A stretch of DNA of 64,000 nt from Thermopolyspora sp044507605 (GTDB taxonomy: Bacteria > Actinomycetota > Actinomycetes > Streptosporangiales > Streptosporangiaceae): positions 1 through 64,000 of the forward strand of contig JBIQJI010000030.1 in assembly GCA_044507605.1 (NCBI GenBank), in the 5' to 3' direction. The position numbers and the translations under genes are program-made. Each line of letters begins with the position of its first letter. The stretch's first letter is position 1. This document shows, in pieces, positions 40,292-50,100 of the stretch. A model generated the notes under the pieces. It was given only the letters and a program-made list of their open reading frames with translations. It did no database searches and was not told the origin of the DNA.

Positions 40292-41131
40292 ATGACCGTA
40301 GTGATCACCGGGGCGACGGGGAACGTCGGCGGCAACGTGATGACGGGGCTGCTGGAACACGGGGTGCCGGTCCGGGTGACCAGCCGGAACCCGGAGGCGG
40401 CGACGTTCCCGGCGGGGGTCGAGGTGGCGCGGGCCGACCTGACCGAGCCGGACAGCGTCCGGGCGGCGCTGGCGGGAGCCGAGCGGGTGTTCCTGTACCC
40501 GCGCACGCGGGACCCGGAGGCGCTGGTCGCCGTACTGGCCGAGTCGGGGGTCGAGCATGTGGTGCTGCTGTCGGCGTCCGCCGTCGCGGCCGAGGACCCG
40601 GCCGACGACTTCAACGGCGGCGGCTTCCTCAGGTGGTTCGAAGGGCTCATCGCCGAGTCGGGGCTCACGTACACGTTCCTGCGCCCGGACACGTTCGCCG
40701 GCAACGCCGCGGAATGGCGGCACACCATCAAGGCCGACGGCACGGTGCCGCTGCCCTACCCGGAGTCGGCGCAGGCGCCCATCCACGAAAAGGACATCGC
40801 CGACGTCGCCGTGGTGGCGCTGACCACCGACCGGCTGAACAACGCCGCTCCGGTGCTCACCGGGCCGGAGCCGATCACCCTGCGCGAGCAGGTGGCGGCG
40901 ATCGGCGCCGCGATCGGGCGCGAGCTGACCGTGGTGGAGCAGACCGAGGAGGAGGCCCGGGAACACTTCGGCCGGTTCATGTGGCCGGAGCTCCTTGAGG
41001 TCGTCCTCGCCGCCTGGCGGTCGTCGGTCGGCGTCACGCCGTGGATCTCACCCGAGGTCGAGCAGATCACGGGCCGCCCCGGCCGCACCTTCGCCCGCTG
41101 GGCCGCCGACCACGCCGACCTGTTCCGCTGA
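40292..41131 (+). CDS. NmrA-like NAD(P)-binding protein
   Basis: Atypical SDR of the NmrA/SDR5 type, 279 residues. It starts MTVVITGATGNVGGNVMTGL, a full GxxGxxG nucleotide motif, followed by VRVTSRNPEAATFP. VVLLSASAVAAEDP and YTFLRPDTFAGNAAEW are typical of the group. It lacks the YxxxK catalytic pair of classical SDRs, so it could be a redox sensor or a quinone reductase relative. The ATG at 40292 has a weak GGATGGG site. It is convergent with the first biosynthetic P450, 11 nt apart, and marks the border between the catabolic and biosynthetic regions. Confidence 0.75.
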   Translation: MTVVITGATGNVGGNVMTGLLEHGVPVRVTSRNPEAATFPAGVEVARADLTEPDSVRAALAGAERVFLYPRTRDPEALVAVLAESGVEHVVLLSASAVAAEDPADDFNGGGFLRWFEGLIAESGLTYTFLRPDTFAGNAAEWRHTIKADGTVPLPYPESAQAPIHEKDIADVAVVALTTDRLNNAAPVLTGPEPITLREQVAAIGAAIGRELTVVEQTEEEAREHFGRFMWPELLEVVLAAWRSSVGVTPWISPEVEQITGRPGRTFARWAADHADLFR

Positions 41132-41142
41132 CCGGAGCGGGG

Positions 41143-42489
41143 TCACCACGCGACGGGCATCGCGTGCAGCCCGAAGAAAGGGGCGTAAGGGGCGAACGGC
41201 AGCTCGTCGAGCCGGGCCTCCAGGCGGAGCGTCGGCATGCGGGTCAGCAGGGTGCCGTAGACGATCTCCAGTTCGGCGCGGGCCAGGTTCTGGCCGATGC
41301 ACTGGTGTGGGCCGTGGCCGAAGGCGAGATGGTGGCGCGCGGACCGGCGGATATCGAACGCGTCGGGGTCGTCGAACGCCCGCTCGTCGCGGTTGGCCGA
41401 CGCCGCCAGCACGGTCAGGCGGTCGCCGGCGCGGATCCGCACGCCGCCGATGTCGAGGTCGGCCGCCGCCCTCCGGTCGAAGACCACCCAGTCGGACACC
41501 GAGTGGAACCGCAGCAGCTCGTCGACCGCCCCGGGCAGCAGGCTCGGATCGGCGCGCAGCGCGGCGAGCTGCTCCGGGTGCTCCAGCAGCGTCAGCACGC
41601 CCAGCGAGATCATGTTCGCCATCGATTCGTAGGCCCCGAGCAGCAGCAGGAAACCGATGTTGATCAGCGCGTCGGTGCTCAGGTTCCCGGTGCGCACGTG
41701 CCTGACGGCCAGCCGCCCGATGAGGCCGCCCGGTGATCCGGTCGATCCGGTGGGGTCGGGCGATTCGGGCGGATCGAGTGGTTCGTCCCCGGCGCGGCCG
41801 ATGAGGTCGCGCAGGTAGCCGCGAAGCTCGCGGGACGCCTGGGGCGCCCGGGGGTCGATGCTCGTCACCGACAGCATCCGCATGCGGGACTCGAAGAACG
41901 CGTGATCGGCGGCCGGCACGCCGAGCAGCTCGCAGGCGACCCGCACCGGGACCCGGCGCGCGAACGCCTCGACCAGGTCGGCCCGGCCCCCGGAGTCCCG
42001 GCCTTGGGCCTCCCGGCCTTCGGGGCCGCGGTGCCGGGCGTCCGGGCGGGCGGGGGTGCGGCGCGCGCCGGCCGTCCCGCCGATCATCTCGTCGATCACC
42101 GTGTCGACGATGCGCCGGATGCGGGGGCGCATGGCGGCGGCCTGGCGGGCGCCCAGCTCCGGGATGAGCAGCCGCCGGTACCGGGTGTGCTCCGGCGGAT
42201 CCAGTTCGAGGAAGAAGCCCTCGTCGGGACGGTCGTCATCGGGGCCCCGGGGCCGTTCGGGGCGGCCGGTGTCGGAGCTGATCCGCGGGTCGCTGAGGAT
42301 CCGCCGCGCCTCGGCGTGGCGGGTGACCGCCCAGACCGGCGCGCCGTTCGGCAGGGCGGCGCGGACGATCGGCCCGGCGGTCCGCATCCGCCGGTACTCC
42401 TCCGGCGGCGCGAACGGGCAGGTCCGGGCCATCGGAAAGGCGGGGACGCCCGCGGATGCCGAGGCCGGCGGCGGGCCGGGTGCGCTCAC
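41143..42489 (-). CDS. Cytochrome P450 (biosynthetic operon, last gene)
   Basis: P450 monooxygenase of 448 residues. The heme loop is FGHGPHQCIGQNLARAELEI. The K-helix motif appears as ELLRFHS with the expected downstream Arg, and the I helix reads LLLLGAYESMANMISLG, where the usual AGHETT is AYES. An insertion of about 25 low-complexity residues (GARRTPARPDARHRGPEGRE) lies before the F/G region. The GTG start overlaps the SIS-isomerase stop (GTGA), so it belongs to the PKS operon and probably hydroxylates or couples the product late. Redox partners are not in the window. Confidence 0.87.
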   Translation of the reverse strand: MSAPGPPPASASAGVPAFPMARTCPFAPPEEYRRMRTAGPIVRAALPNGAPVWAVTRHAEARRILSDPRISSDTGRPERPRGPDDDRPDEGFFLELDPPEHTRYRRLLIPELGARQAAAMRPRIRRIVDTVIDEMIGGTAGARRTPARPDARHRGPEGREAQGRDSGGRADLVEAFARRVPVRVACELLGVPAADHAFFESRMRMLSVTSIDPRAPQASRELRGYLRDLIGRAGDEPLDPPESPDPTGSTGSPGGLIGRLAVRHVRTGNLSTDALINIGFLLLLGAYESMANMISLGVLTLLEHPEQLAALRADPSLLPGAVDELLRFHSVSDWVVFDRRAAADLDIGGVRIRAGDRLTVLAASANRDERAFDDPDAFDIRRSARHHLAFGHGPHQCIGQNLARAELEIVYGTLLTRMPTLRLEARLDELPFAPYAPFFGLHAMPVAW

Positions 42490-43142
42490 CGGCTCTCCTC
42501 CCCGCTCTGATGGCGTTCGGCGACGCGCTGCTTGAGGAGGCCGACGAGCATGTGGTTGACCGACAGCATGAGGTCCTCGAAGTGGAAGTTGTTGTCGTTC
42601 TTGCCGACCTGGCCGGGGAACCTGGAGGTGCCGGGGACCACCAGGCAGACCTGCGCCAGCTCCTTGCACCGGCCGCCGTCGCCCTTGGTCATGGCGAACG
42701 TCCTGGCGCCCGCCTTGGCCGCGACCTCCAGGGCCTTGATCACGTTGGCGGAGTTGCCGCTGCCGGAGAAGGCCAGCACCAGATCCCTTCGGGTGACGAA
42801 GGGCGCCAGCGACGCCGCGAACATGTCCTCGGGGCCGATGTCGTTGACGAGCCCGGTGAGCTCGGCGGCCGACGCGCACAGGTTGACGAACGACAGGCGT
42901 TTGACGTCCGGCGGGAGCGGCCGGGTCTTGTCCTCGGTGACGAACGGGTGGTGTTTGAAGTCGCAGTAGTAGTGGTCGAGGGTGCCGGCGTTCCCGCCGT
43001 TGGCCATGGCGTAGACGGTGCCGCCCTCGTCGTACGTCTCGAACAGCATCGTGGCGGCGCGTTCCAGGACGGCCACCGGGAACTCGTCCACGATGCGGCG
43101 CTTTTCGGCCAGGTAGAGCTCGATGGTCTCGGCGAGGGTCAC
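42486..43142 (-). CDS. SIS-domain isomerase (GmhA-like)
   Basis: Sugar-phosphate isomerase of 218 residues with one SIS domain: ANGGNAGTLDHYYCDF and LVLAFSGSGNSANVIKALEV match the phosphate-binding loops of sedoheptulose-7-phosphate isomerase GmhA. The family turns sedoheptulose 7-phosphate into a heptose 7-phosphate. Homologues occur in pathways to aminoglycoside heptoses and to the lincomycin octose. Next to a split transketolase and a GT20 enzyme it suggests a special C7 or C8 sugar. GTG start, overlapping the cupin stop. Confidence 0.82.
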   Translation of the reverse strand: MTLAETIELYLAEKRRIVDEFPVAVLERAATMLFETYDEGGTVYAMANGGNAGTLDHYYCDFKHHPFVTEDKTRPLPPDVKRLSFVNLCASAAELTGLVNDIGPEDMFAASLAPFVTRRDLVLAFSGSGNSANVIKALEVAAKAGARTFAMTKGDGGRCKELAQVCLVVPGTSRFPGQVGKNDNNFHFEDLMLSVNHMLVGLLKQRVAERHQSGEESR

Positions 43143-43942
43143 GGCCGGCCTCCCGTGTGCTCGGATTCGATGCGGCCGTGCCCGCGCCCCGCGTCGTCCT
43201 GCCAGCGGATCACGTCGTCGAGTTCGGGGGTGGAGACCTCGATGGAGGTGTAGTCGGTGTGCGCGATCACCCGGTGCAGTTCGCCCGGCGGGTTGGTCCA
43301 GCCGGAGCGGGCGGTGTGGACGGTGGACGTCAGGCTCGCCACGTCGATCACCGCGGCGAGGTCGGCGGGCGCCATGGCCCCGCCCAGCACGGTCGCCTCG
43401 CCCTCGATGACGTAGTTGGTCTCCGCCTTCTGCCGGTGAGACTGCAGGGACGACTGGTGTCCTTTGGTCATCCGGATGCGTTTCATGGCGTAGGGGACGC
43501 CGGGCAGGTTCTGGGTGTACCAGACCTCGTCACCCCAGGGTTTGCGCACCGTGTAGGCCGAGACGTCCGGGCAGCGGCAGGCCCCCGGCGCCGGGCGCCC
43601 CGGCTCGGCGACCTCGGTCGTGTCGCCCAGGACCGAGCCGGCCTCGACGAGCACGGCCGGCTCGGCACCGGCGTTCACGATGCGGTGGACGCAGCCCGGC
43701 AGGACGTGCCAGCCCTCCAGGTAGCCGTACGTCCGCGGCGCGCCCGCGTCGCCGGGCGAGGGCTCCAGCCGCACCCGGCCCGCGATGACCAGGAAGCTCC
43801 GGTGGTCGCGCGACTGGAACCGGAAGGGGGTGGCCCGGCCCGGCTCGATCGTGTGCTCCACGAACAGATAGGCGCCGGCGACGGCCGGATCGGCGAGCCC
43901 GCCGGTGCGCCCGTAGCCGGTGGTGGCCTCGGTCGTGTTCAT
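43139..43942 (-). CDS. Bicupin protein
   Basis: Two cupin folds in 267 residues. Cupin 1 (about 20-105) has EPGRATPFRFQSRDHRSF and LPGCVHRIVNAG. Cupin 2 (about 135-250) has KGHQSSLQSHRQKAETNYVI with three possible metal ligands and PPGELHRVIAHTDY. The second domain resembles the cupin of type II mannose-6-phosphate isomerase. I infer a sugar isomerase or epimerase, or a non-heme metal enzyme acting on the sugar moiety. The start ATG 43942 has GGGAAGG. Only 2 nt separate it from the GT20 stop, so it is in the same operon. Confidence 0.75.
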   Translation of the reverse strand: MNTTEATTGYGRTGGLADPAVAGAYLFVEHTIEPGRATPFRFQSRDHRSFLVIAGRVRLEPSPGDAGAPRTYGYLEGWHVLPGCVHRIVNAGAEPAVLVEAGSVLGDTTEVAEPGRPAPGACRCPDVSAYTVRKPWGDEVWYTQNLPGVPYAMKRIRMTKGHQSSLQSHRQKAETNYVIEGEATVLGGAMAPADLAAVIDVASLTSTVHTARSGWTNPPGELHRVIAHTDYTSIEVSTPELDDVIRWQDDAGRGHGRIESEHTGGRP

Positions 43943-43944
43943 CG

Positions 43945-45390
43945 CTACCTTCCCATCATTCGATCCAGCCAGGTGGTCGCGTCCTGCTCGCGCAGCATCC
44001 GCCGGGCCGCCTCCGTCGAAGGCGGGGCCGCGCCGGACGTCATCGCGTCGAACAGGAGCGACGCGGTGGCGTCGACGTCGAACGGCGGCACCGGCGTCAC
44101 ATGGGCGGCGAGCCGCTCGTAGGCGCCGGCGTTGACCGACAGCAGCACCCGGGCGTGCTCCCCGAGGTACAGGGCCTCCTTGGCGACCAGGTTCATCCCG
44201 TCGAACGTCGGGTTCACCAGCACCACGTCGGCCCCGGACAGGGCCGCCACCACGCAGTTGCGGGTGGTGGCCAGGTCCGGATAGATCAGCGACACGGCCG
44301 GTCGGCCGGGCGCGCCGAACCGTGCGTTGATGCCGGCCACCAGGTCCTCGCACTCGCGCTGGAGGGCCAGGGTGCGTTCGGTGGGGCGGCCGGGCGGGGT
44401 GGCCACGGCGCAGAACCACCAGTGCCGGGCGAGCCCGGGCTCGCGCTCCAGCACCGCGCGGTACGCGGCGAAGCCGCGCGGCAGGTTCTTCCACAGGTCG
44501 ATGCGGTCGGCGCGGGCGATGACCCGGCGGCCCTGGGAGTCCCGGCCGAGCCGCGCCGCCCACTGCTCGGTGGCCGGCTCGCCGCGCAGCCGGTCCAGCA
44601 TCGCCACGTCCAGCGGAAACGGCGCGACGACGACCCGGGTGCGGCGCCCGGCGTACGTCACGTCCTGATCGCCCGCCTCGCAGCCCGGCAGGAAACGCGC
44701 GCAGCAGGCCAGGAAGGCGCGCGCCCACCGGGTGCAGTGAAAGCCGATCACATCGGCGCACAGCAGGCTGGTGAGGATCCGGTCGCGAATGTGGGCGGGC
44801 AGAATGCCGAAGTAGTCGGGCTCGCACCAGGGGAGCCCCTGGAAGAACGCGACCCGGCCGCGGCGTTCCGGACGCCGGGCGAGCAGCCCCGGCACCAGGA
44901 ACAGGTGATGGTCGTTGACCAGGACGAACTCGTCGGCCGACCCCGTCATGAGCGTCGCGACCCGGTGGGCGTACGCCCGGTTGACCGCCTCGTAGCCCGC
45001 CCACGCCTCCGCGAGCCGGCCCTCCGGCTGCCGCGCGGTGTCGAGCAGATAGTGGAACAGCCACAGCAGCAGCCGCACGCCGATCGCCTCGTAGTGCAGG
45101 TCGGTGACCGGCCGGGGCAGCCGCAGCCGGTGCAGCGTCACGTCGCCGGGCAGCCGGGTCACCTCGACCGCGCCGTCGCCGGACCCCGCGACCGGCGGCC
45201 CGGCATCGCCGGGCATCGTGCACACCCAGTCGCCCCCGTGGCGGCCGAGCAGGGTGGCCAGCAGCGGCACCAGGCCGCCAGGGGAGCGCGGCAGCAGGCC
45301 CACGCCGTCCCGCCAGCGTGGCGCGCTGTTGCTGCACACGATCAGTTTCGGCCGGGCCGCCGCACCGGAGGTCGTCTCGGCCGGGGTCAC
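43945..45390 (-). CDS. GT20 glycosyltransferase (OtsA/VldE-like)
   Basis: Trehalose-6-phosphate-synthase-family enzyme of 481 residues. The DHHLFLVPGLL segment matches the VHDYHL motif, and FQGLPWCEPDYFGILP replaces FLHIPFP. The nucleotide-phosphate Arg and Lys are kept in ARADRIDLWKNLPRGF, and FDGMNLVAKEALY matches the donor-binding DGMNLVAKE. The first motif is SNSAPRW rather than SNRLP, losing the Arg that contacts glucose 6-phosphate in OtsA. The acceptor is therefore probably not glucose 6-phosphate. The overall style recalls VldE, the validamycin pseudoglycosyltransferase. GTG start, overlapping the transketolase stop. Confidence 0.82.
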   Translation of the reverse strand: MTPAETTSGAAARPKLIVCSNSAPRWRDGVGLLPRSPGGLVPLLATLLGRHGGDWVCTMPGDAGPPVAGSGDGAVEVTRLPGDVTLHRLRLPRPVTDLHYEAIGVRLLLWLFHYLLDTARQPEGRLAEAWAGYEAVNRAYAHRVATLMTGSADEFVLVNDHHLFLVPGLLARRPERRGRVAFFQGLPWCEPDYFGILPAHIRDRILTSLLCADVIGFHCTRWARAFLACCARFLPGCEAGDQDVTYAGRRTRVVVAPFPLDVAMLDRLRGEPATEQWAARLGRDSQGRRVIARADRIDLWKNLPRGFAAYRAVLEREPGLARHWWFCAVATPPGRPTERTLALQRECEDLVAGINARFGAPGRPAVSLIYPDLATTRNCVVAALSGADVVLVNPTFDGMNLVAKEALYLGEHARVLLSVNAGAYERLAAHVTPVPPFDVDATASLLFDAMTSGAAPPSTEAARRMLREQDATTWLDRMMGR

Positions 45391-46313
45391 GGCGCGGTGT
45401 CCCGGAGGAAGGCGGCGACGCCCGCCGCGTCGAGCCGGTAGCGGCGGTACAGATCCTCGGGCGGCCCCGCCTGCCCGTAGTCGGGCACGGCCAGCACGTC
45501 GAAGCGGGGCCGGTCCGGCAGGCCCAGCATGATGCGGCCCAGCTCGTCGGCGAGACCGCCGACCAGGTAGTGGTCCTCGACGACCACCGCGTGACGGTGC
45601 GCCGCGACCAGCCGGGCGACCGCCGCCGGGTCCACCGGCAGCGACGACACGTTGACGACGGTGGGCGTGATCCCGTCCGGGGCGAGCAGGTCGGCGGCCT
45701 CCACCGCGACCGGCACCGTGCCGCCCATGGCGAAGACGACCACATCGGCCCCCTCCCGGACCGGATGCGGCGTCCCGAACCGGAACCGGTAGCCGTCCGC
45801 GTGCACCTCGGGCTGCGGCTGCCGGCACAGCCGCAGATAGCTCGGATCGCGGGCCGTGGCCAGATGGGCCATCATCTGCCAGGTCTCGGCGCCGTCGGCC
45901 GGCTGGAACACTCGGACGTTCGGCAGGGTGCGCATCAGCGCCACGTCGCGCAGCCCCATCTGGGTCGGCCCGTCCCGCCCGATCGCCAGCCCGGCATGGG
46001 TGCCGACCAGGACCACACCGGCGTCGTTGAGCCCCACCGTCTGGAAGATCTCCAGGAACTTGCCGGTGAGGAAATGGCCGAAGCTCGCGACGAACGGCCG
46101 GAACCCCTCCTGCGCCAGCCCGGCGGCCACGCCGATGGCGTTGGCCTCCGCGATGCCGCACTCGAAGAACCGGTCGGGGAACTCCCGCTTGAACGGCAGC
46201 GTGCGCGTCGCCTTCGCGAGGTCACAGTTCACCACCACCACGTGGTCGTACTCGCGGGCGATCTCGACGAGCGCGACCCCGAACCAGTCGCGGGTCGACG
46301 TGGGCACGGTCAT
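45387..46313 (-). CDS. Transketolase C-terminal subunit
   Basis: Second half of a split transketolase, 308 residues. It holds the pyrimidine-binding domain (FFECGIAEANAIGVAAGLAQ with the catalytic Glu) and the C-terminal domain (VNVSSLPVDPAAVARLV, VVEDHYLVGGLADELG). It pairs with the TPP-binding subunit encoded just upstream (ATGA overlap). Split transketolases in biosynthetic clusters transfer two-carbon ketol units to make or branch unusual sugars. Its partners here, a GmhA-like isomerase and a GT20 enzyme, fit that role. Confidence 0.88.
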   Translation of the reverse strand: MTVPTSTRDWFGVALVEIAREYDHVVVVNCDLAKATRTLPFKREFPDRFFECGIAEANAIGVAAGLAQEGFRPFVASFGHFLTGKFLEIFQTVGLNDAGVVLVGTHAGLAIGRDGPTQMGLRDVALMRTLPNVRVFQPADGAETWQMMAHLATARDPSYLRLCRQPQPEVHADGYRFRFGTPHPVREGADVVVFAMGGTVPVAVEAADLLAPDGITPTVVNVSSLPVDPAAVARLVAAHRHAVVVEDHYLVGGLADELGRIMLGLPDRPRFDVLAVPDYGQAGPPEDLYRRYRLDAAGVAAFLRDTAP

Positions 46314-47164
46314 CGGCCGGCCTCCAGCAGGCCCTCCAGGTAGCCGACCGCGGCGGCGTACTGCGCCGGGGACGGCAGGTCGCTGTGGCTGCCGTCCAGC
46401 AGCACCCGCCCCGGGCCCAGGCGGCCCTTGCGGGTGTGGGCGATGAGCACCGCCGGCCGGTCCGGGTCGCGCCGCCGCAGCGCGTCGCGCAGCTCCCCAT
46501 GGTCGTGGCCGTCCACCTCGGCGACCTGCCAGCCGAACGCGCGCAGCTTGTCCGGCAGCGGGCGCAGCGGCAGGATGTCGCTGACCGCGCCGTCGCTCTG
46601 GCTGCCGTTGTGGTCGATGATGGCCACCAGGCCCGGCACCTGGTGCGCCCCGGCGTACAGGAACGCCTCCCACACCTGGCCCTCCTGGCACTCGCCGTCG
46701 CCGAGCAGGCAGTACACCGTGGAGTCACGGCCGTGCAGCCGCCGGGCCAGGGCCCGCCCCACGGCCACCGACAGGCCCTGGCCGAGCGCGCCGGTGGCGA
46801 CGTCCACCAGATCCAGCCGGGTGCGGTCGGGGTGGCCCTGCAACCGGCTGTCGAGCGCGCGCAGCGTGCCCACCTCCTCGGCCGGCAGGTCGCCGTCGAC
46901 GATCAGGGCGGCGTACCAGGCCGGGGCCGCGTGGCCCTTCGACAGGACGAAGACGTCACCGGCCGACCGGTCGGGGCTCCAGTTCATCTGGTCGAACTTC
47001 AGCACGCTGATGATGTCGGCGCACGACAGCGACGAGCCCGCATGCCCCGAGCCGGCCCGGTGGATCATGTCCAGCAGCACGAGCCGGCACCGGCAGGCCA
47101 GCCGCGCGATCGAGGCCACGTCGGCGCGTCCGGCCGGGCCGGCGGCCACCCCCTCACGTCGCAT
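46310..47164 (-). CDS. Transketolase N-terminal subunit
   Basis: TPP-binding half of the split transketolase, 284 residues. The thiamine motif GDGECQEGQVWEAFLYAGAH continues to a downstream Asn in DHNGSQSDG. HRAGSGHAGSSLSCADI with the substrate His and FVLSKGHAAPAWYAAL are also conserved. I choose ATG 47164. This overlaps the PKS stop by 11 nt, and an earlier in-frame ATG at 47182 is possible. It is co-translated with the C-terminal subunit. Confidence 0.88.
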   Translation of the reverse strand: MRREGVAAGPAGRADVASIARLACRCRLVLLDMIHRAGSGHAGSSLSCADIISVLKFDQMNWSPDRSAGDVFVLSKGHAAPAWYAALIVDGDLPAEEVGTLRALDSRLQGHPDRTRLDLVDVATGALGQGLSVAVGRALARRLHGRDSTVYCLLGDGECQEGQVWEAFLYAGAHQVPGLVAIIDHNGSQSDGAVSDILPLRPLPDKLRAFGWQVAEVDGHDHGELRDALRRRDPDRPAVLIAHTRKGRLGPGRVLLDGSHSDLPSPAQYAAAVGYLEGLLEAGR

Positions 47165-50100
47165 CGGCGCTCCCGTTCCCATTGCCGTTGCCGTTCCCGT
47201 TGCCGTTCGCGGCGGCCGGGGCGGACACCAGTTCGGCGATGTAGTCGGAGACGGCGACGATGGTCGGCTGCCGCCACAGCAGGGTGGCCGGCAGCGAGCA
47301 CCGGAACCGTTTCTCCAGCCTCCGCCGCACGACCACCGTGAGCACCGAGTCCAGCCCCTGCTCGACGAGCGGCCGGTGCGGCGACAGGTCGGAGGGGGCC
47401 AGCCGCATCTCCTTGGCGATCTGCGCGCCCACGTCCTCGATGAGGAACGCGCGCAGCTCCTCCGGCCCCAGGTGGGCGAGCGAGCCGGCGGCGGGCCGGC
47501 GCCCCTCGGCGCCGTCCTCCCCGGCGGCCGGAGCGTCGATCACGGGATACCGCAGCCCGGCCAGCACGCCGACGACGGCCCCGGCCGCGTCGATGATCCG
47601 CACGTGCACGGTGTCGGCCCGTGCACGATCGAGCCACACCTCGATGTCCACCGTGTCCCCGGTCATGCCGCCCGCGATGCCGCTCGCCGTGCCGTCCGTC
47701 GTGCCACCCGCCGTGCCGTCCGTCGTGGGCCCGGCCGTGTCGCCCGCCGCGTCGTCCGCGGTGCCGTTCGCCGTGCGCCTCGCGGTGTCGCCCGCGGCCG
47801 TGTGCACCGTGTCGGTCCCGGTGTCGCTCGCCCTGCCGGGCGGCCGGCCCGGCACGGACAGCCGGTCGATGTGCGTGACCATGCGCAGCAGCGGGTCGCC
47901 CGGGAACACGCTCGGTGCCACCGACATCGCCGCGTCCAGGGCGGCGATCCAGGCGCCCGGCGGGGCGCCGTCCGCCGGAGGCGGGCCCGCGTCCGGGCCG
48001 CACCGCACGCGGGCGCGGAGCGCGCTCGGCCCGCGCCGCAGTTCCTCGACCGTCCAGCCGAAGCCGGTGCCCGGCACGCCGACGGCGGCCAGCCGCTCCC
48101 TGACCATGCCGGGATCCGCCGGCGTGAACGGCTGGGCCGGCGGCGCGGGGGGTTCTCCCGGCACCTCTCCCGGCAGTTCTCCCGGCGTTTCGTCCGGCGG
48201 GTCCGCGACGGTGGCCGTGGCGATCGGCTGCCAGGCCGCGCCGGCGTCGCCGGCGACCCGGGCGGCCAGCCGCAGCTCGCGCCCCTGCCGCACGACCTGG
48301 ACCTCGCGGGGGTCGGCGGTCAGCAGCGGCGCCGACATGGTCACGTCGGCGAGGGCGCGGGCGCCGGAGGCGGCGAGGAACGTCGCGGCCAGCACCGCCG
48401 CCGGCACGATCTCCACGCCCTCGATGGCGTGGCTGCCCGGATAGGGGCGGGTCTGGTCGGACAGGACGGTCCGCCAGATCCGCACATCGGCGCCCACGAC
48501 GTCGAGCCCGTCGCCGAGCAGGGTGTACGTGCCGGGGTCGTGGCCGCGCCCGCCGGTGTCGGGGGGCGACGGTGCCCGCCAGTGCCTGCGGCGCTGCCAG
48601 GGGTACGCGGGCAGCGTGACCGGCCCGCCCGACGGCTGCAGCCGGCGCCAGTCGACGCCGAGGCCGGCGCAGTGGGCGGCGGCCACGCCGTTGAGCAGGG
48701 CGGCCCGCGCGGGCCGGTTCCGGAGCATCGACGAGCCGACGAAGACGTCGTCGTACCCGCCGGCGTCCAGGGTTTCCAGCACCGAGTGCGTGACGACGGG
48801 GTGCGGGGAGATCTCGATGAAGGCGCGGTATCCGTCGGCCGCCGCCGCCGCGACCGCGTCGGCGAGGCGCACGGGGCGGCGCAGGTTGGCCGCCCAGTAG
48901 GCGCCGTCGAAGCGGGGCGTCTCCCGTGGGTCGTCGAGGGCGGTCGAGTAGACGCGGATGCGGGGCGTGCCGGGGGTGAGGCCGGCCGCGGCGGCGGTCA
49001 GCTCGGCGAGCAGCGGATCCATCTGCGGCCCGTGGAACGCCACGTCGGAGGAGACGCGGCGCACCGGGACGCCCTCCTCCAGCCAGCCGGACAGCACCTC
49101 GGCCACGGCGTCCGGCTCGCCGGAGACGACCGTCGACCCGGGGGACGACGCGATCGCGGCGACCACGCCGGGCCGGTCGGCGAGCCGCCGCGCCGCCTCG
49201 GCGAACGGCAGCTGCGCCAGGGCCATCGCGCCCCGGCCGGCGACCCGCCGCAGCAGGCGGGACCGGCGGCAGATCAGCCGGGCGCCGTCGACGCGGCTCA
49301 GCGCCCCTGCGGTGACGGCGGCGGCGATCTCGCCCACCGAGTGGCCGATCACCGCGTGCGGGCGCACCCCGTGTTCGCGCCACAGTTCGGCCAGGCCGAG
49401 CTGCATCGCGAAGATCATGGTCTGGACGCGGTCGACCTCGGTCAGCTCGCCCCCGCCGAGCAGCTCCCTCGGCGAGTAGCCGATCTCGTCGGCGAACACC
49501 GGCTCCAGCTCGTCGATGACGGCGGCGAACGCCGGCTCAGCCGCCAGCAGCTCGCGGCCCATGCCGGCCCACTGCGAGCCGTGCCCGGAGAACACGAACA
49601 CCGGGCCGGGCCCCGGATCGCGCAGCACCCGCCCGGTGGTCACCGCGCCGTCGGGGGCGCCGGCCGCCAGGGCGCGCAGCCCGGCGACCAGCCCGGCCGG
49701 GTCGTCCGCCGCCACCACAGCCCGCTCCGGCAGGTGGGCCCTGCGCAGCGCGAGCGTGTGCCCGAGGCTCGCCGCCGGCAGGTCGCCTGCGACGTCGGCG
49801 AGGTTGGCGGCGGCCTGCCGCAGCGCCGCCTTCGACGCCGCGGACACCGGGAAGAGCCGCCCGGCCGGCCCGTCGGCGGGCGGGGGCGCGGGTGGCGCCT
49901 GCTCCAGCACGACGTGGGCGACGGTGCCGCCGTAGCCGAAGGCGGAGACCGCGGCGCGGCGCGGGTGCCCGGCGGCGGGCCATGGCGTCGGCGCGTCGAC
50001 GACGCGCAGCCCGGAGCCCGCCCAGTCGACGGCCGGGGTGGGCGTGTCGAGCAGGCTCGGCGGCAGCACGCCGTGGTGGAGGGCCAGCACGGCCTTGACC

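Noticed and set aside
41143..47164. Validamycin/acarbose-type C7-cyclitol cluster
   Set aside because: A GT20 enzyme is present, but no sedoheptulose 7-phosphate cyclase (EEVS type), cyclitol kinase or aminotransferase is seen.
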